Shown: piece by piece, positions 1 to 12,433 of the stretch
How the letters are laid out: each line of letters opens with the position of its first letter
How positions within the stretch are numbered: position 1 is the stretch's first letter
From: Verrucomicrobiota bacterium
GTDB lineage: Bacteria > Verrucomicrobiota > Verrucomicrobiia > Opitutales > Opitutaceae
NCBI GenBank assembly: GCA_016871755.1
Contig: VHCJ01000005.1
Coordinates: forward strand, 62,001-126,000
DNA: 64,000 nt
Direction: 5' to 3'
The notes under the pieces: generated by a model
The model's database searches: none
Told to the model about the DNA's origin: nothing
Seen by the model: only the letters and a program-made list of their open reading frames with translations
Made by a program: the position numbers and the translations under genes

Positions 1-20
1 CGCTGGATTCACTCCGCCCC

Positions 21-596
21 ATGTCCGCCCGCCCGCTCCCGCCCGCGCACGCCGACCTCGAGACCGTCCTCGTCAGCGCCACCGCCATCCGCCGGCGCCT
101 GAAGCGGCTCGGCGCCGAAATCAGCCGCGTGTACGGCAAGGAGGAGATCACGGTGGTCGCCATCATCAACGGCGCCATCCTCTTCACCGCCGACCTGCTG
201 CGCGAGATTCCCAATCCGGTCCGCCTCGACTGCATCCGCGTCTCAAGCTACCGCAACGCGACGCGCTCGCACGCGCGGCCCAAGCTCCTGCAAAATCTCA
301 CGCTCGATCTCGCCAACCGCCACGTCCTCCTGATCGACGACATCCTCGACACCGGCAAGACGCTGTCGCTCGTCGTGGAGCTAATCCGCAAGCAGGATCC
401 CGCCAGCGTGAAGGTGTGCGTGCTGCTCGACAAGCGTGGGAGGCGCGAGGTGCCGTTCGAAGCCGACTTCGTCGGCTTCTCCATTCCCGACACCTTCGTC
501 GTGGGCTACGGGCTCGATTTCGCGGAACGCTACCGCAACCTGCCGTGCATCGGGGTGCTCAAGCCCCAGCACCAGAATCCGCCGGAGTGGGCGTAG
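21..596 (+). CDS. hpt: hypoxanthine phosphoribosyltransferase
   Basis: Purine-salvage enzyme of the cytoplasm. It joins hypoxanthine (often also guanine) to PRPP, giving IMP or GMP. The 191-residue length is normal for the family. The PRPP-binding loop is visible near residue 113 as VLLIDDILDTGKTL, and an upstream SYRNATRS segment fits the flexible active-site loop. The C-terminal FVVGYGLDFAERYRNLP stretch is the usual base-binding end of bacterial Hpt. The ATG at the feature start has no Shine-Dalgarno sequence, as is common in this window. It converges on uvrB. Purine genes guaB and a purA-like gene lie further along, but not in an operon with it. Confidence 0.95.
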   Translation: MSARPLPPAHADLETVLVSATAIRRRLKRLGAEISRVYGKEEITVVAIINGAILFTADLLREIPNPVRLDCIRVSSYRNATRSHARPKLLQNLTLDLANRHVLLIDDILDTGKTLSLVVELIRKQDPASVKVCVLLDKRGRREVPFEADFVGFSIPDTFVVGYGLDFAERYRNLPCIGVLKPQHQNPPEWA

Positions 597-719
597 GCCG
601 CCGGATGCCCCGGGTCCGTTCCCACGGTTGGGCGCACCGATCGCCCGCCGGAGGGGTCCCGTAGCCAAGACCCGTGCGATGACCGAGTTCGGCGGGCGCG
701 TGCACAACGGCCGCGAACG

Positions 720-4272
<3,553 letters not shown>

Positions 4273-4302
4273 GTCCGAGCCCCTCGGCCTTCCGCATTCC
4301 CT

Positions 4303-4335
4303 CTGCCTCCGGGGTGTTCATCCACCCGGAGGCAG
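4303..4335. terminator. hairpin between convergent eno and methyltransferase genes
   Basis: Perfect 11-bp inverted repeat CTGCCTCCGGG / CCCGGAGGCAG with an 11-nt loop. It lies 30 nt after the enolase stop and 127 nt beyond the end of the opposing methyltransferase gene. There is no T-run, so its role as a bidirectional terminator is inferred from position. Confidence 0.5.
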
Positions 4336-4462
4336 GGAACGTTCCCAGGCCACCGCGCACCCGCTCCACCTCGTTCTGCCGGTTGGCCGGAGCCGGTGGA
4401 CGAAGGCGCGACCGGGGCAAGCCACGCCCCCGCTGGGAAGCTGACTCCCGTCTTCGAGGAAC

Positions 4463-5650
4463 TCAGTCCACCCGAAGCAGGTAGCCGCGCAGGTACTCGC
4501 TTTCCGCCATCGTCACGAGCACCGGGTGATCCGGGGGCTGATGGCAATACTCGACGACCGTGACGCGGCGGCGCGCATCCGTGGCCGCGTCCGCGAGGAC
4601 GCCCCGCAGCTCTGCGTCCTGCATATGGTGGGAGCAGGTGTAGGTTGCCAGCAACCCGCCCGGCACCAGCCGCTGCATGGCGCGAAGATTGATCTCCTTG
4701 TAGCCGCGCAGCGCGCCTTCGAGCGCCGACTTCGACTTCGCGAACGGCGGCGGATCGAGGATGATCACATCCCATGCGGGCTCCTGCTGCCGCACCGGGG
4801 CGTTGAACCAATCGAAGACGTTTGCCACGGAGAAACTGACGGCCCGGTTGCCGAGCCGCTCCGCGTTGCGGCGCGCTGCCGCGATCGCGTCCTCCGCGCT
4901 GTCGAGACCCAGGACCTCGGTTGCCCCCGCCCGCGCGGCCTGCAGGGCGAAGCCGCCTTGATTGCAGAAGGCATCGAGCACGCGACGTCCGGCGCAGTGA
5001 CGGGCCACCCGCGCATGCTGCTGCCGCTGGTCCAGATAGAATCCGGTTTTCTGACCCTGCTGCAGGTCCAGCCACACGTCCACGCCGTCAATCGTCATCC
5101 AACGCGGTTCCCACGCCCGCCCCGAGCGGGTGAAGGTTCCACCCGGCAGGCCCTCGAGACGGCGCAGCGTGCCATCCTGACGGTAAATGATCTCGCGCGG
5201 GCTCACCGCGCGATCGAGGGCTGTCTCCAGCAGAGCGCGCCGGCGCTCCATCGCCAGCGTCTGGATCTGCACCACGAGCGTGTCGGCGTACTGATCCACG
5301 ACAACGCCCGGCAGGTCGTCGGCCTCCGACCAGATCAGTCGCCGCACTTCGCCAAAGGGAGTCCCCAAACCATCGCGGTGCGCCTTCGCGCGCTCCACCG
5401 CCCGATGGAAATAGTCCTGATCCAGACTCGCCCGCTCCCGCGAGAAGCGACGCCACACGATCTGCGAGCGCGAATTGTAGATCCCGCTTCCAAGCGGCCT
5501 CCCCGCACGATCCCGGCACTCGACCACCTCCCCGTCAAATGACGCCGGCAGGGGCGCCTCCACTTCATTGACGAACACCCACGGGTGCCCATGGAGCACC
5601 CGCGCACGGGCGTTCGCCTTGAGCCGCAACGTTCCAACCGGATTCGACAT
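4463..5650 (-). CDS. RlmI-type class I SAM-dependent rRNA methyltransferase
   Basis: 395-residue protein with the RlmI/YccW layout. An N-terminal PUA RNA-binding domain (about residues 1-75, beginning VGTLRLKANARARVLHGHPW) is followed by a linker and a Rossmann methyltransferase domain. The SAM-binding motif is VLDAFCNQGGFALQAA, the catalytic-loop motif is LDPPPFAKSK, and a late TYTCSHHM segment carries the family Cys. E. coli RlmI makes m5C1962 in 23S rRNA. The same substrate is likely here but not provable from sequence. The ATG start is clear. A small membrane-protein gene lies 52 nt upstream on the same strand and may be cotranscribed. Confidence 0.88.
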   Translation of the reverse strand: MSNPVGTLRLKANARARVLHGHPWVFVNEVEAPLPASFDGEVVECRDRAGRPLGSGIYNSRSQIVWRRFSRERASLDQDYFHRAVERAKAHRDGLGTPFGEVRRLIWSEADDLPGVVVDQYADTLVVQIQTLAMERRRALLETALDRAVSPREIIYRQDGTLRRLEGLPGGTFTRSGRAWEPRWMTIDGVDVWLDLQQGQKTGFYLDQRQQHARVARHCAGRRVLDAFCNQGGFALQAARAGATEVLGLDSAEDAIAAARRNAERLGNRAVSFSVANVFDWFNAPVRQQEPAWDVIILDPPPFAKSKSALEGALRGYKEINLRAMQRLVPGGLLATYTCSHHMQDAELRGVLADAATDARRRVTVVEYCHQPPDHPVLVTMAESEYLRGYLLRVD

Positions 5651-5702
5651 CAGGCCACCTCAACGGCGCCCGGCGTCGGATCAAAGCAAAAACGCCGACC
5701 GA

Positions 5703-5849
5703 TCAGTCCAACTGCGTGCGGCCGTAGGGCACGCTCTCGGAATCGCGGCGGTTGGCCGTCGACTCCCGCTGCGTCACGTACGTCGCGAGGGCCTTGCAGG
5801 CAAAGGTGAAGGCAACCGCGCCGAGGACGAACAAGATGAGGGAGTTCAT
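5703..5849 (-). CDS. 48-residue single-pass membrane protein
   Basis: Short frame starting MNSLILFVLGAVAFTFACKA. One hydrophobic segment (about residues 3-25) is followed by a polar, charged tail ending in PYGRTQLD. I do not recognise a family. It is supported by the protein-like hydrophobic/polar architecture, an ATG start, and its position 52 nt upstream of the RlmI-type gene on the same strand. The AT-richer stretch at about 5850-5950 could hold its promoter. It could still be a chance frame. Confidence 0.45.
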   Translation of the reverse strand: MNSLILFVLGAVAFTFACKALATYVTQRESTANRRDSESVPYGRTQLD

Positions 5850-6014
5850 ACGGGAAAGGACGGCACATCCCCTAGGCGAACTAAAGCCCTCAACGATAAA
5901 CGAAGTGTGAAAGACACCCTGACGGCCGGCGGGGTCACGGTTTCTCCGGCTCACCAGCCCGCGCTTTTGCGCTTCCCCCCGTCGTCCCGGCTCCCTTCGA
6001 TGGTCCCTTGTTCC

Positions 6015-7682
6015 ATGTCCGCCGCCGCTGAAATCGCCCGCCGTCGCACCTTTGCGATCATCTCCCATCCCGATGCGGGCAAGACGACCCTGACCGAGAA
6101 GTTCCTGCTTTACGGAAACGCCATCCACCTCGCCGGCACCGTCACCGCCCGCAAGAACCAGCGTTCGACCGCCTCGGACTGGATGGAGCTCGAGAAGCAG
6201 CGCGGCATCTCCATCAGCTCCACGGTTTTGCAATTCGACTACCGCGGATTCGCCGTGAACCTGCTGGATACGCCGGGTCACAAGGACTTCTCCGAGGACA
6301 CCTACCGCGTTCTCACCGCGGTGGACGCGGCGCTGATGGTGATCGACGCCGGTAAGGGCGTGCAGGCGCAGACCCGCAAGCTGTTTGAGGTCTGCCGACG
6401 CCGGAGCGTGCCTATCTTCACGTTCATGAACAAGTGCGATCGGCCCACGCTGAACCCGATCGCACTGGTCGATGAGTTGGAAAGTGTCCTCGGACTCCAA
6501 GCCTCGCCGGTGATCTGGCCGCTGGGCAACGGACCGTCGTTCCGCGGCGTCTTCGACCGGCGCTCGCGGCAGGTGCACCTATTCGAACGAGTCCCCGGCG
6601 GCGCGTACCAAGCGCCGGTGAACGTCACGTCACTCGACGACGAAGCCGTGCGGTCGCGACTCGACGACTACACGTACGGCGAGGTCACGGAGCAACTGGA
6701 GATGCTCGATGGAGCCGGGCACCCCTTCGACCTCGCCGCCGTCCGGGCTGGGCGACAGACGCCGGTGTACTTCGGCAGCGCGGTCAACAACTTCGGCATC
6801 CAGTTGCTCCTCGATGGCTTCCTTGAGCACTCCGTCCCCCCGGCACCGCGGAGGATTGCGGTCCCCGGCGCCGCGCTCGCCGCCACCGCCGGCGCCAAGC
6901 CCGATGCCTCCCCGGCGTCGTCGGCGGAGATCGTTCCGGTGACCCACCCGAAGTTCTCGGGCTTCGTCTTCAAGATCCAGGCGAACATGGATCCGAAGCA
7001 CCGGGACCGGATCGCATTTCTCCGGGTCTGCTCCGGCCGCTTCACGCGCGACATGACCGTGGTCCACGCCCGCACGGGCCGCTCCGTTCGGCTCTCCTCC
7101 TCCCACAAACTGTTCGGTCAGGAACGGGAGACAGTGGACGAGGCCTACCCCGGGGACGTGATCGGGCTGGTGGGCCATGATTCGTTTGGCATCGGGGACA
7201 CCCTGACGGAGGACAAGGCGATCGTCTTCGATGAGATCCCGCGCTTCCCGCCGGAGGTTTTCACCTACATCTCGAATCCGAATCCCGCGGATGCGAAGAA
7301 ATTCCGGGCCGGCCTCGAGCAACTCCTGCAGGAGGGCGTCGTGCAGTCCTTCGCGGCTCGGCACGCCCCCCCCGGGTCCACCCTGCTCGCAGCGGTGGGC
7401 CCGTTGCAGTTCGAAGTCGTGCAGTACCGACTCCAAGCGGAGTACGGGGCCGAATCGCGCCTCGAGCCGACGCCCTGGACGCTCCTCCGCTGGCTCGAAC
7501 CCCACCCCAGCCTCCGGAACCCCGGTTCGCTCATCGTCGCCAGCGGCGTGAGCTTCGGCTTCGACCGCTTCGATCAACCGGTCGTGCTCTTTCCGAATGA
7601 CTGGACGATGGGTTACTTCCAGGAGAAGAATCCCGACCTGCGCCTGCGCGAGTTGCCCCTTGAGCAGGCCACCGCCTCCTGA
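6015..7682 (+). CDS. prfC: peptide chain release factor 3
   Basis: Translational GTPase that recycles RF1/RF2 after peptide release. The ATG used gives 555 residues (E. coli RF3 has 529). An in-frame ATG five codons upstream is also possible. G motifs are SHPDAGKTTL (P-loop), the switch-I region around GISISSTVL, DTPGHKDFSED (G3) and NKCDRP (NKxD). Extra length comes partly from an Ala/Pro-rich insert (GAALAATAGAKPDASPA) near the G domain/domain II boundary, an insert not usual in RF3. The C-terminus WTMGYFQEKNPDL is typical of the family. No Shine-Dalgarno is visible. The D-Ala-D-Ala carboxypeptidase gene follows 34 nt later. Confidence 0.95.
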   Translation: MSAAAEIARRRTFAIISHPDAGKTTLTEKFLLYGNAIHLAGTVTARKNQRSTASDWMELEKQRGISISSTVLQFDYRGFAVNLLDTPGHKDFSEDTYRVLTAVDAALMVIDAGKGVQAQTRKLFEVCRRRSVPIFTFMNKCDRPTLNPIALVDELESVLGLQASPVIWPLGNGPSFRGVFDRRSRQVHLFERVPGGAYQAPVNVTSLDDEAVRSRLDDYTYGEVTEQLEMLDGAGHPFDLAAVRAGRQTPVYFGSAVNNFGIQLLLDGFLEHSVPPAPRRIAVPGAALAATAGAKPDASPASSAEIVPVTHPKFSGFVFKIQANMDPKHRDRIAFLRVCSGRFTRDMTVVHARTGRSVRLSSSHKLFGQERETVDEAYPGDVIGLVGHDSFGIGDTLTEDKAIVFDEIPRFPPEVFTYISNPNPADAKKFRAGLEQLLQEGVVQSFAARHAPPGSTLLAAVGPLQFEVVQYRLQAEYGAESRLEPTPWTLLRWLEPHPSLRNPGSLIVASGVSFGFDRFDQPVVLFPNDWTMGYFQEKNPDLRLRELPLEQATAS

Positions 7683-7716
7683 GCCCACTGCTCCGTCGAC
7701 GCCACGCCTCTCCGCC

Positions 7717-8703
7717 ATGGTCCGAATCTGGCTCCCCCTCGCCCTCCTCGCCCTTGCCGGATGGTATCACGACGCTGGCGCTGCGCCCGCCGACTATCGG
7801 GGCGCGATGGTGATTGACGCCGCCAACGGCAAAGTGATCTTCGCGGACGATGCGGACCGGACCAACCCACCCGCCAGCGTCACGAAGCTGATGACCTTCC
7901 TCGTGGTGCACGACGCGATCCGCGCCGGCACCCTCACCCTAGGGACTCCCGTGACGATCACCCGGGAGGATGCCGGCATGGGGGGAACCCAAGTGTGGCT
8001 TGAGGCGGGAGAGTCCTTCGCGGTGGAGGACCTCCTGTATGCGCTCCTGATTCAGTCCGCCAACGACGCCGCGCACGCCCTTGCGCGCACCGCGCGCGGC
8101 TCCGTGCCCGCCTTCGTGGCGGAGATGAACCGGCGGGCCCAGGTCCTCGGGATGGCGCAAACGACTTTCCGCACCCCGCACGGCCTGCCTCCGCGCAGTC
8201 GCAAGCCCTCTGAAGGCGACCTGACCTCGGCGCGGGACCTCGCGCTGCTCAGCCGCGAATTGCTCACGCACACCGATGTACTGAAGTACACGTCCGTGCG
8301 GGAACGCACCTTCCGGCCCGGCCAACCGCCGCCGCGCGAGGTGATCATGCGCAACCACAATCACCTGCTCGCGAAGGTGCGCGGAGTGGACGGCTTGAAG
8401 ACCGGCTTCACCGCCGCCGCAGGCTTCTGCCTCGCCGCCACCGCCGAGCGGGACGGACGACGGCTCATCGTGGTCGTCGTTGGCAGCCCCGACGCCAAGA
8501 GCCGGGACATCAAGGTGGCGGAGTTCATCGAGCGTTTCCTCGCCCGCCCCGCCGACCTCGCGGTCTTCCGGCATGCCGACGAGAGCCCGTTCGTCCACCC
8601 CGCCCCAGCCAAGGCCGCCGGCACCAATCCGGTCGCGAAGGACGCACCCAGCCAGCCCCCGGAAACCCTGCCGACGGTGCGGTTCCCCCGTCCGCGGTCC
8701 TGA
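7717..8703 (+). CDS. D-alanyl-D-alanine carboxypeptidase (PBP5/6 type)
   Basis: Periplasmic peptidoglycan-trimming serine enzyme of MEROPS family S11 with 328 residues. An N-terminal signal peptide of about 23 residues ([12 protein letters not shown] core) is followed by the three penicillin-binding motifs: SVTK (SxxK, residues 54-57), SAND (SxN) and KTG in [12 protein letters not shown]. The C-terminus is a short Pro/Ala-rich tail instead of the amphipathic membrane anchor of E. coli DacA, so the protein may be soluble. The chosen ATG places the signal peptide correctly. The frame is open upstream without signal-like sequence. hemF starts 8 nt after its stop, which suggests cotranscription with the heme genes. 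Confidence 0.9.
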   Translation: MVRIWLPLALLALAGWYHDAGAAPADYRGAMVIDAANGKVIFADDADRTNPPASVTKLMTFLVVHDAIRAGTLTLGTPVTITREDAGMGGTQVWLEAGESFAVEDLLYALLIQSANDAAHALARTARGSVPAFVAEMNRRAQVLGMAQTTFRTPHGLPPRSRKPSEGDLTSARDLALLSRELLTHTDVLKYTSVRERTFRPGQPPPREVIMRNHNHLLAKVRGVDGLKTGFTAAAGFCLAATAERDGRRLIVVVVGSPDAKSRDIKVAEFIERFLARPADLAVFRHADESPFVHPAPAKAAGTNPVAKDAPSQPPETLPTVRFPRPRS

Positions 8704-8711
8704 TTCCCGCC

Positions 8712-9647
8712 ATGTCCGAGAGCCTCGCCGCCGTCGAACGCTACCTGACCGACCTGCAGGACCGCATCTGCGCGGCGCTCGCGCAGGCGGACGGTTCGGC
8801 CAGTTTTGCGGAGGATGCGTGGACCCGCGCCGAAGGCGGCGGGGGCCGCACGCGGGTGCTGGCTGACGGGACGCTCTTCGAAAAGGCGGGAGTCGCGTTC
8901 TCCCGCGTGCACGGATCGCGTCTGCCCCCATCCGCCACCCAGCACCGTCCCGAACTCGCTGGGCGCCCGTGGACGGCCGTGGGCGTGTCGCTGGTCCTGC
9001 ATCCCCGCAACCCCTACGTTCCCACCAGCCATGCCAACGTCCGATTCTTCACGACCGGCGAGACGGGGGACGGCGCGCCGGCGGTGTGGTGGTTCGGCGG
9101 CGGCTTCGACCTGACTCCCTACTACGGGTTTGAGGAGGATGCGATCCACTGGCACTGCACCGCCCGGGCGGCCGTGGAGCCGTTCGGCGACGACCTCTAC
9201 CCGCGCTTCAAGCGCCAGTGCGACGAGTACTTCTTCCTGCGGCACCGACAGGAAGCCCGCGGCGTCGGCGGACTCTTCTTCGACGATTTCAACCAGCTCG
9301 GATTCGACGCCAGCTTCCGTCTGCTGCGGGCCGTCGGCGACGCGTTCCTCCCCGCCTACCTCCCCATCGTCGCCCGGCGGCGGCACGCCCCGTACGGCGA
9401 ACGCGAGCGCAACTTCCAGCTGTATCGGCGCGGTCGCTACGTGGAGTTCAATCTCGTCTGGGACCGCGGCACCCACTTCGGACTCCAGAGCGGCGGGCGC
9501 ACCGAATCGATCTTGATGAGCCTTCCTCCGCTGGTTCGCTGGGACTACGGCTGGACGCCTCCGCCGGATTCAGCGGAGGCCCGATTGACCCAGCACTTCC
9601 TCGTCCCGCGCGACTGGGCCAGCCTGTCGCCCCCTTCCTCCGCATGA
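8712..9647 (+). CDS. hemF: oxygen-dependent coproporphyrinogen III oxidase
   Basis: Aerobic heme-pathway enzyme decarboxylating coproporphyrinogen III to protoporphyrinogen IX. It has 311 residues. Family blocks are visible: [20 protein letters not shown] near the N-terminal third, [34 protein letters not shown], and [20 protein letters not shown] near the C-terminus. Its stop overlaps the hemE start as ATGA, so the two are probably translationally coupled. Using the O2-dependent enzyme points to growth with oxygen. Confidence 0.96.
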   Translation: MSESLAAVERYLTDLQDRICAALAQADGSASFAEDAWTRAEGGGGRTRVLADGTLFEKAGVAFSRVHGSRLPPSATQHRPELAGRPWTAVGVSLVLHPRNPYVPTSHANVRFFTTGETGDGAPAVWWFGGGFDLTPYYGFEEDAIHWHCTARAAVEPFGDDLYPRFKRQCDEYFFLRHRQEARGVGGLFFDDFNQLGFDASFRLLRAVGDAFLPAYLPIVARRRHAPYGERERNFQLYRRGRYVEFNLVWDRGTHFGLQSGGRTESILMSLPPLVRWDYGWTPPPDSAEARLTQHFLVPRDWASLSPPSSA

Positions 9648-10675
9648 ACTCCCGCGAACGCTTTCTCGCCGCCTGCGCCTGCCAGCCGCTCGGACGCCCG
9701 CCGCTCTGGGTCATGCGACAGGCGGGGCGCTACCTGCCGGAGTATCGCGACCTCAAGGCGAAGTCATCGTTCCTTGAGATGGTGCGGACGCCGGAGTTGG
9801 CGACCGAGGTGACGCTGCAGCCGCTGCGCCGTTTTCCCGGGATCGACGCCGCGATCCTGTTCTCCGACATCCTCGTGATCCCGGAGGCGCTCGGTCAGCC
9901 GTACGCCTTCCGGGACACGGGCGGCATCGCCATGGCGTTCGCGCTCGCCAGCCGCGAGCAGGTCGATCAGCTCGCCCCCGCCGAGGCCGTGCCGGCGCGG
10001 CTCCAGTACGTTGCGGACGCCCTCCGGCTCCTGAAGCGCGAGCTCGGCGGCCAGCGCGCCCTGCTCGGATTCGGCGGCTCGCCGTGGACGCTCGCCACCT
10101 ACATGGTGGAAGGCGGGAGTTCCGACGAGTTCGAGCGCATCAAGCTCCTCTTCTACACGGACCGGTCGCTGTTCGACGCGCTGCTGACGCGGCTCACCGA
10201 GGCGCTGATCGCGTACTTCCGGCTCCAGATCGAGGCCGGTGCCGACGCGATTCAGATCTTCGATTCCTGGGGCGGGATCGTCGCCGGAGCGGACTACGAG
10301 GCCGCTTCCCTCCGCTGGATCCGCCAGATCATCGCCGCCCTGCCGCGCGACTTCCCGGTCATTCTCTACGCCAAGGGCACCGGCTCCCACCTCGTGGATC
10401 AGACCTTCACCGGTGCCCGCGTGCTTAGCGTGGACTGGACGGTCGACCTGCGCGCCGCGCGCGCCACGGTGCCGAAGACCATCGCGCTGCAGGGCAACCT
10501 CGATCCGGTCCTGATGCAGACCACGCCGGAGATCGTCCGTCGCGAGTCCGCGCGACTGCTCGAGTCGATGCGCGGCGAAACCGGATACATCTTCAACCTG
10601 GGCCATGGCATCACCCCGCAGGCGCGCATCGCCTGCATGGAAGCCCTCGTCGACACCGTCACCTCCTGGCGCTAA
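9644..10675 (+). CDS. hemE: uroporphyrinogen decarboxylase
   Basis: Converts uroporphyrinogen III to coproporphyrinogen III, the step before HemF, in the cytoplasm. It has 343 residues from the ATG that overlaps the hemF stop. The signature [14 protein letters not shown] lies near residue 25, and [16 protein letters not shown] and the substrate-binding FDSWGG segments follow. The ending [12 protein letters not shown] is typical. Gene order hemF-hemE-hemG runs against the pathway order but groups the three consecutive late steps. Confidence 0.97.
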   Translation: MNSRERFLAACACQPLGRPPLWVMRQAGRYLPEYRDLKAKSSFLEMVRTPELATEVTLQPLRRFPGIDAAILFSDILVIPEALGQPYAFRDTGGIAMAFALASREQVDQLAPAEAVPARLQYVADALRLLKRELGGQRALLGFGGSPWTLATYMVEGGSSDEFERIKLLFYTDRSLFDALLTRLTEALIAYFRLQIEAGADAIQIFDSWGGIVAGADYEAASLRWIRQIIAALPRDFPVILYAKGTGSHLVDQTFTGARVLSVDWTVDLRAARATVPKTIALQGNLDPVLMQTTPEIVRRESARLLESMRGETGYIFNLGHGITPQARIACMEALVDTVTSWR

Positions 10676-10703
10676 GCGGAATTCGCCCACGGGAGGGCAA
10701 GAA

Positions 10704-10748
10704 ATGAACAGACCGGTCGCGACCGCTCCGCTAGACTCACTTCCGTGA
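10704..10748 (+). CDS. possible 14-residue leader peptide before hemG
   Basis: Mini-frame encoding MNRPVATAPLDSLP. It has a strong Shine-Dalgarno-like GGGAGGG 7 nt before its ATG, and its TGA overlaps the GTG start of the downstream oxidase gene (GTGA). Nearly all neighbouring starts lack a Shine-Dalgarno, so the ribosome-loading signal here stands out. It may couple translation into hemG. Whether it is translated is unproven. Confidence 0.35.
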   Translation: MNRPVATAPLDSLP

Positions 10749-12160
10749 GCACGTCGTCCCCCCCTCCCTCCGCGGTCGCCGTGATCGGTGCCGGCGTCAC
10801 CGGTCTCACGGCCGCCTACCAACTGGTTCGGTCTGGCGTGCCGGTCAGGGTCTTTGAGACCGCCGCGCAGGTTGGCGGCCCCGTGCAGACCGAGCAGACC
10901 TCCGATGGCTGGCTGATTGAATCCGGCCCAAATTCCCTCCTCCTGGGAGACGCCGCCGTCACCCGTCTCTTTGACGAACTGGGGCTTTCGGCGCGATTGC
11001 AGGTGGCCGCCGGCAGCGCCCGCAAACGGTTCCTCGTTCGCAAGGGCGAAGTCCTAGCCCTGCCGACCTCGCCCTTGGCCTTTGTCTCGACACCTCTGTT
11101 CTCGGGAGCCGCAAAGCGCCGCCTGCTCCGCGAAGTCATTCGCGGCCGCGGCGCGCCCCGGTCCGCCGACGTCAGCGTCGCCGCGCTGGTGGCCGAGCAC
11201 TTGGGTCAGGAATGGGTGGACACGGCGCTCCAGCCGTTTGTCAGCGGGATTTATGCCGGTGATCCAAGCCGGCTTTCCGCGAAGCATGGCTTCCCCCAAG
11301 TCTGGGAAGCGGAGCAGCGTTCCGGTTCCCTCATCCGGGGCATGCTGGCCGGGGCGAAGGCGCGGCGCCAACGCGGAGAGCCTCGTGCCCGGATGGTATC
11401 CCTGCCCGAAGGACTCCACGGCATCCCTCGCACCCTCGCCGAGAAGCTGCCGACCGAGGCTCTTTCGCTCGGGACCCGCGTCGACGCGCTGCGGCGGACC
11501 GCCGACGGTCGATGGACCGTCCGCTGGAACCGCAAGGGCGAGACGGGCGATGAGACCTTCGGGACCGTTCTCCTCGCCCTGCCCGCCGGCGCCCTCGCCT
11601 GCCTTGAGATCGACGAGCCGGATCACCGTCCTCTCGGCTCGCTCCAGAGCATCGAGTATCCCCCCGTCGCCTCCGTCTTCCTCGGCTACCGCCAGGAACA
11701 GGTCCGGCATCCGCTCGACGGATTCGGCGTCCTGATTCCCGAGTCGGAACGATGCCGCATCCTCGGCGTCCTCTTTTCGTCAACCCTCTTCCCGGGCCGA
11801 GCCCCCGCTGGCTGCGTCGGCCTCACCGTGATGCTGGGCGGCGCGCTCCACCCGGAACGCGGACGACTCGCGGCTCCCGACGCCGTGGGAACCGCCCGCG
11901 AGGAAGTCGGTCGCCTTCTCGGGGTGGTCGGCGAGCCCATCCTGGTCCGCCATCGCGCGTGGCCGCAGGCGATCCCGCAGTACAACCTCGGTTACGACGC
12001 TTTCCTCGCGACGATGGAGTCGTTTGAGCGGAATCACCCCGGCCTCCTGGTCGGCGGTCACGTCCGGGACGGCATCGCGCTGTCGGCGTGCCTCAGCGCA
12101 GGCTTGAAACTCGCTGATCGCGCCCTGGCGCTCCGCCGCCCGAGCGGCCCAGTCGGCTGA
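10745..12160 (+). CDS. hemG: protoporphyrinogen oxidase (HemY-type, FAD)
   Basis: FAD-dependent oxidase of about 471 residues turning protoporphyrinogen IX into protoporphyrin IX. The N-terminal dinucleotide-binding motif VIGAGVTGLTAAYQLVRSG is followed by the amine-oxidase-fold glycine motif VGGPVQTEQ. The C-terminal FAD segment GGHVRDGIALSACLSAG closes the fold. The start is GTG, overlapped by the stop of a possible mini-ORF with a good ribosome site. Located directly after hemF-hemE, which supports this over the coproporphyrinogen-specific HgoX function. The two share the same fold, so sequence alone is not decisive. Confidence 0.9.
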   Translation: MSTSSPPPSAVAVIGAGVTGLTAAYQLVRSGVPVRVFETAAQVGGPVQTEQTSDGWLIESGPNSLLLGDAAVTRLFDELGLSARLQVAAGSARKRFLVRKGEVLALPTSPLAFVSTPLFSGAAKRRLLREVIRGRGAPRSADVSVAALVAEHLGQEWVDTALQPFVSGIYAGDPSRLSAKHGFPQVWEAEQRSGSLIRGMLAGAKARRQRGEPRARMVSLPEGLHGIPRTLAEKLPTEALSLGTRVDALRRTADGRWTVRWNRKGETGDETFGTVLLALPAGALACLEIDEPDHRPLGSLQSIEYPPVASVFLGYRQEQVRHPLDGFGVLIPESERCRILGVLFSSTLFPGRAPAGCVGLTVMLGGALHPERGRLAAPDAVGTAREEVGRLLGVVGEPILVRHRAWPQAIPQYNLGYDAFLATMESFERNHPGLLVGGHVRDGIALSACLSAGLKLADRALALRRPSGPVG

Positions 12161-12386
12161 TCCCGGCTCGACGCCGTTCCCGGAAATCGGGCGGTACCCT
12201 CGCCGCCTTCCGCTGGCTCGTGACGGCGGATTCCGGCCCCATTCGCGCCCACGACGGGAGCGACGGCAGCGCATCCGCCCGGTCCATGGCGACACACCAG
12301 CCGGGCCGACTTGGCGAATCCGGGTGTGCGTGCAGGCCCTTTTCCGGGCGGTGAGCGACGTCGATCGACTTTCGCCCCGCCCTGCC

Positions 12387-12414
12387 TTGACTACCCCCGG
12401 TGCCGCCATACCCT
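12387..12414 (+). promoter_or_regulatory. candidate ileS promoter
   Basis: TTGACT (12387-12392), 16 bp, TACCCT (12409-12414). It ends 19 nt before the ileS ATG, with a short leader and no Shine-Dalgarno. It has the same spacing as the other box pairs noted in this window. The rest of the 273-nt gap from hemG shows no T-box-like specifier or terminator structure that I could recognise. Confidence 0.4.
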
Positions 12415-12433
12415 CGGCGACCCTTTCTTTGGC

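Noticed and set aside
12161-12433. T-box leader before ileS
   Set aside because: No T-box sequence, specifier loop or antiterminator could be recognised. A simple promoter-like box pair lies close to the start.
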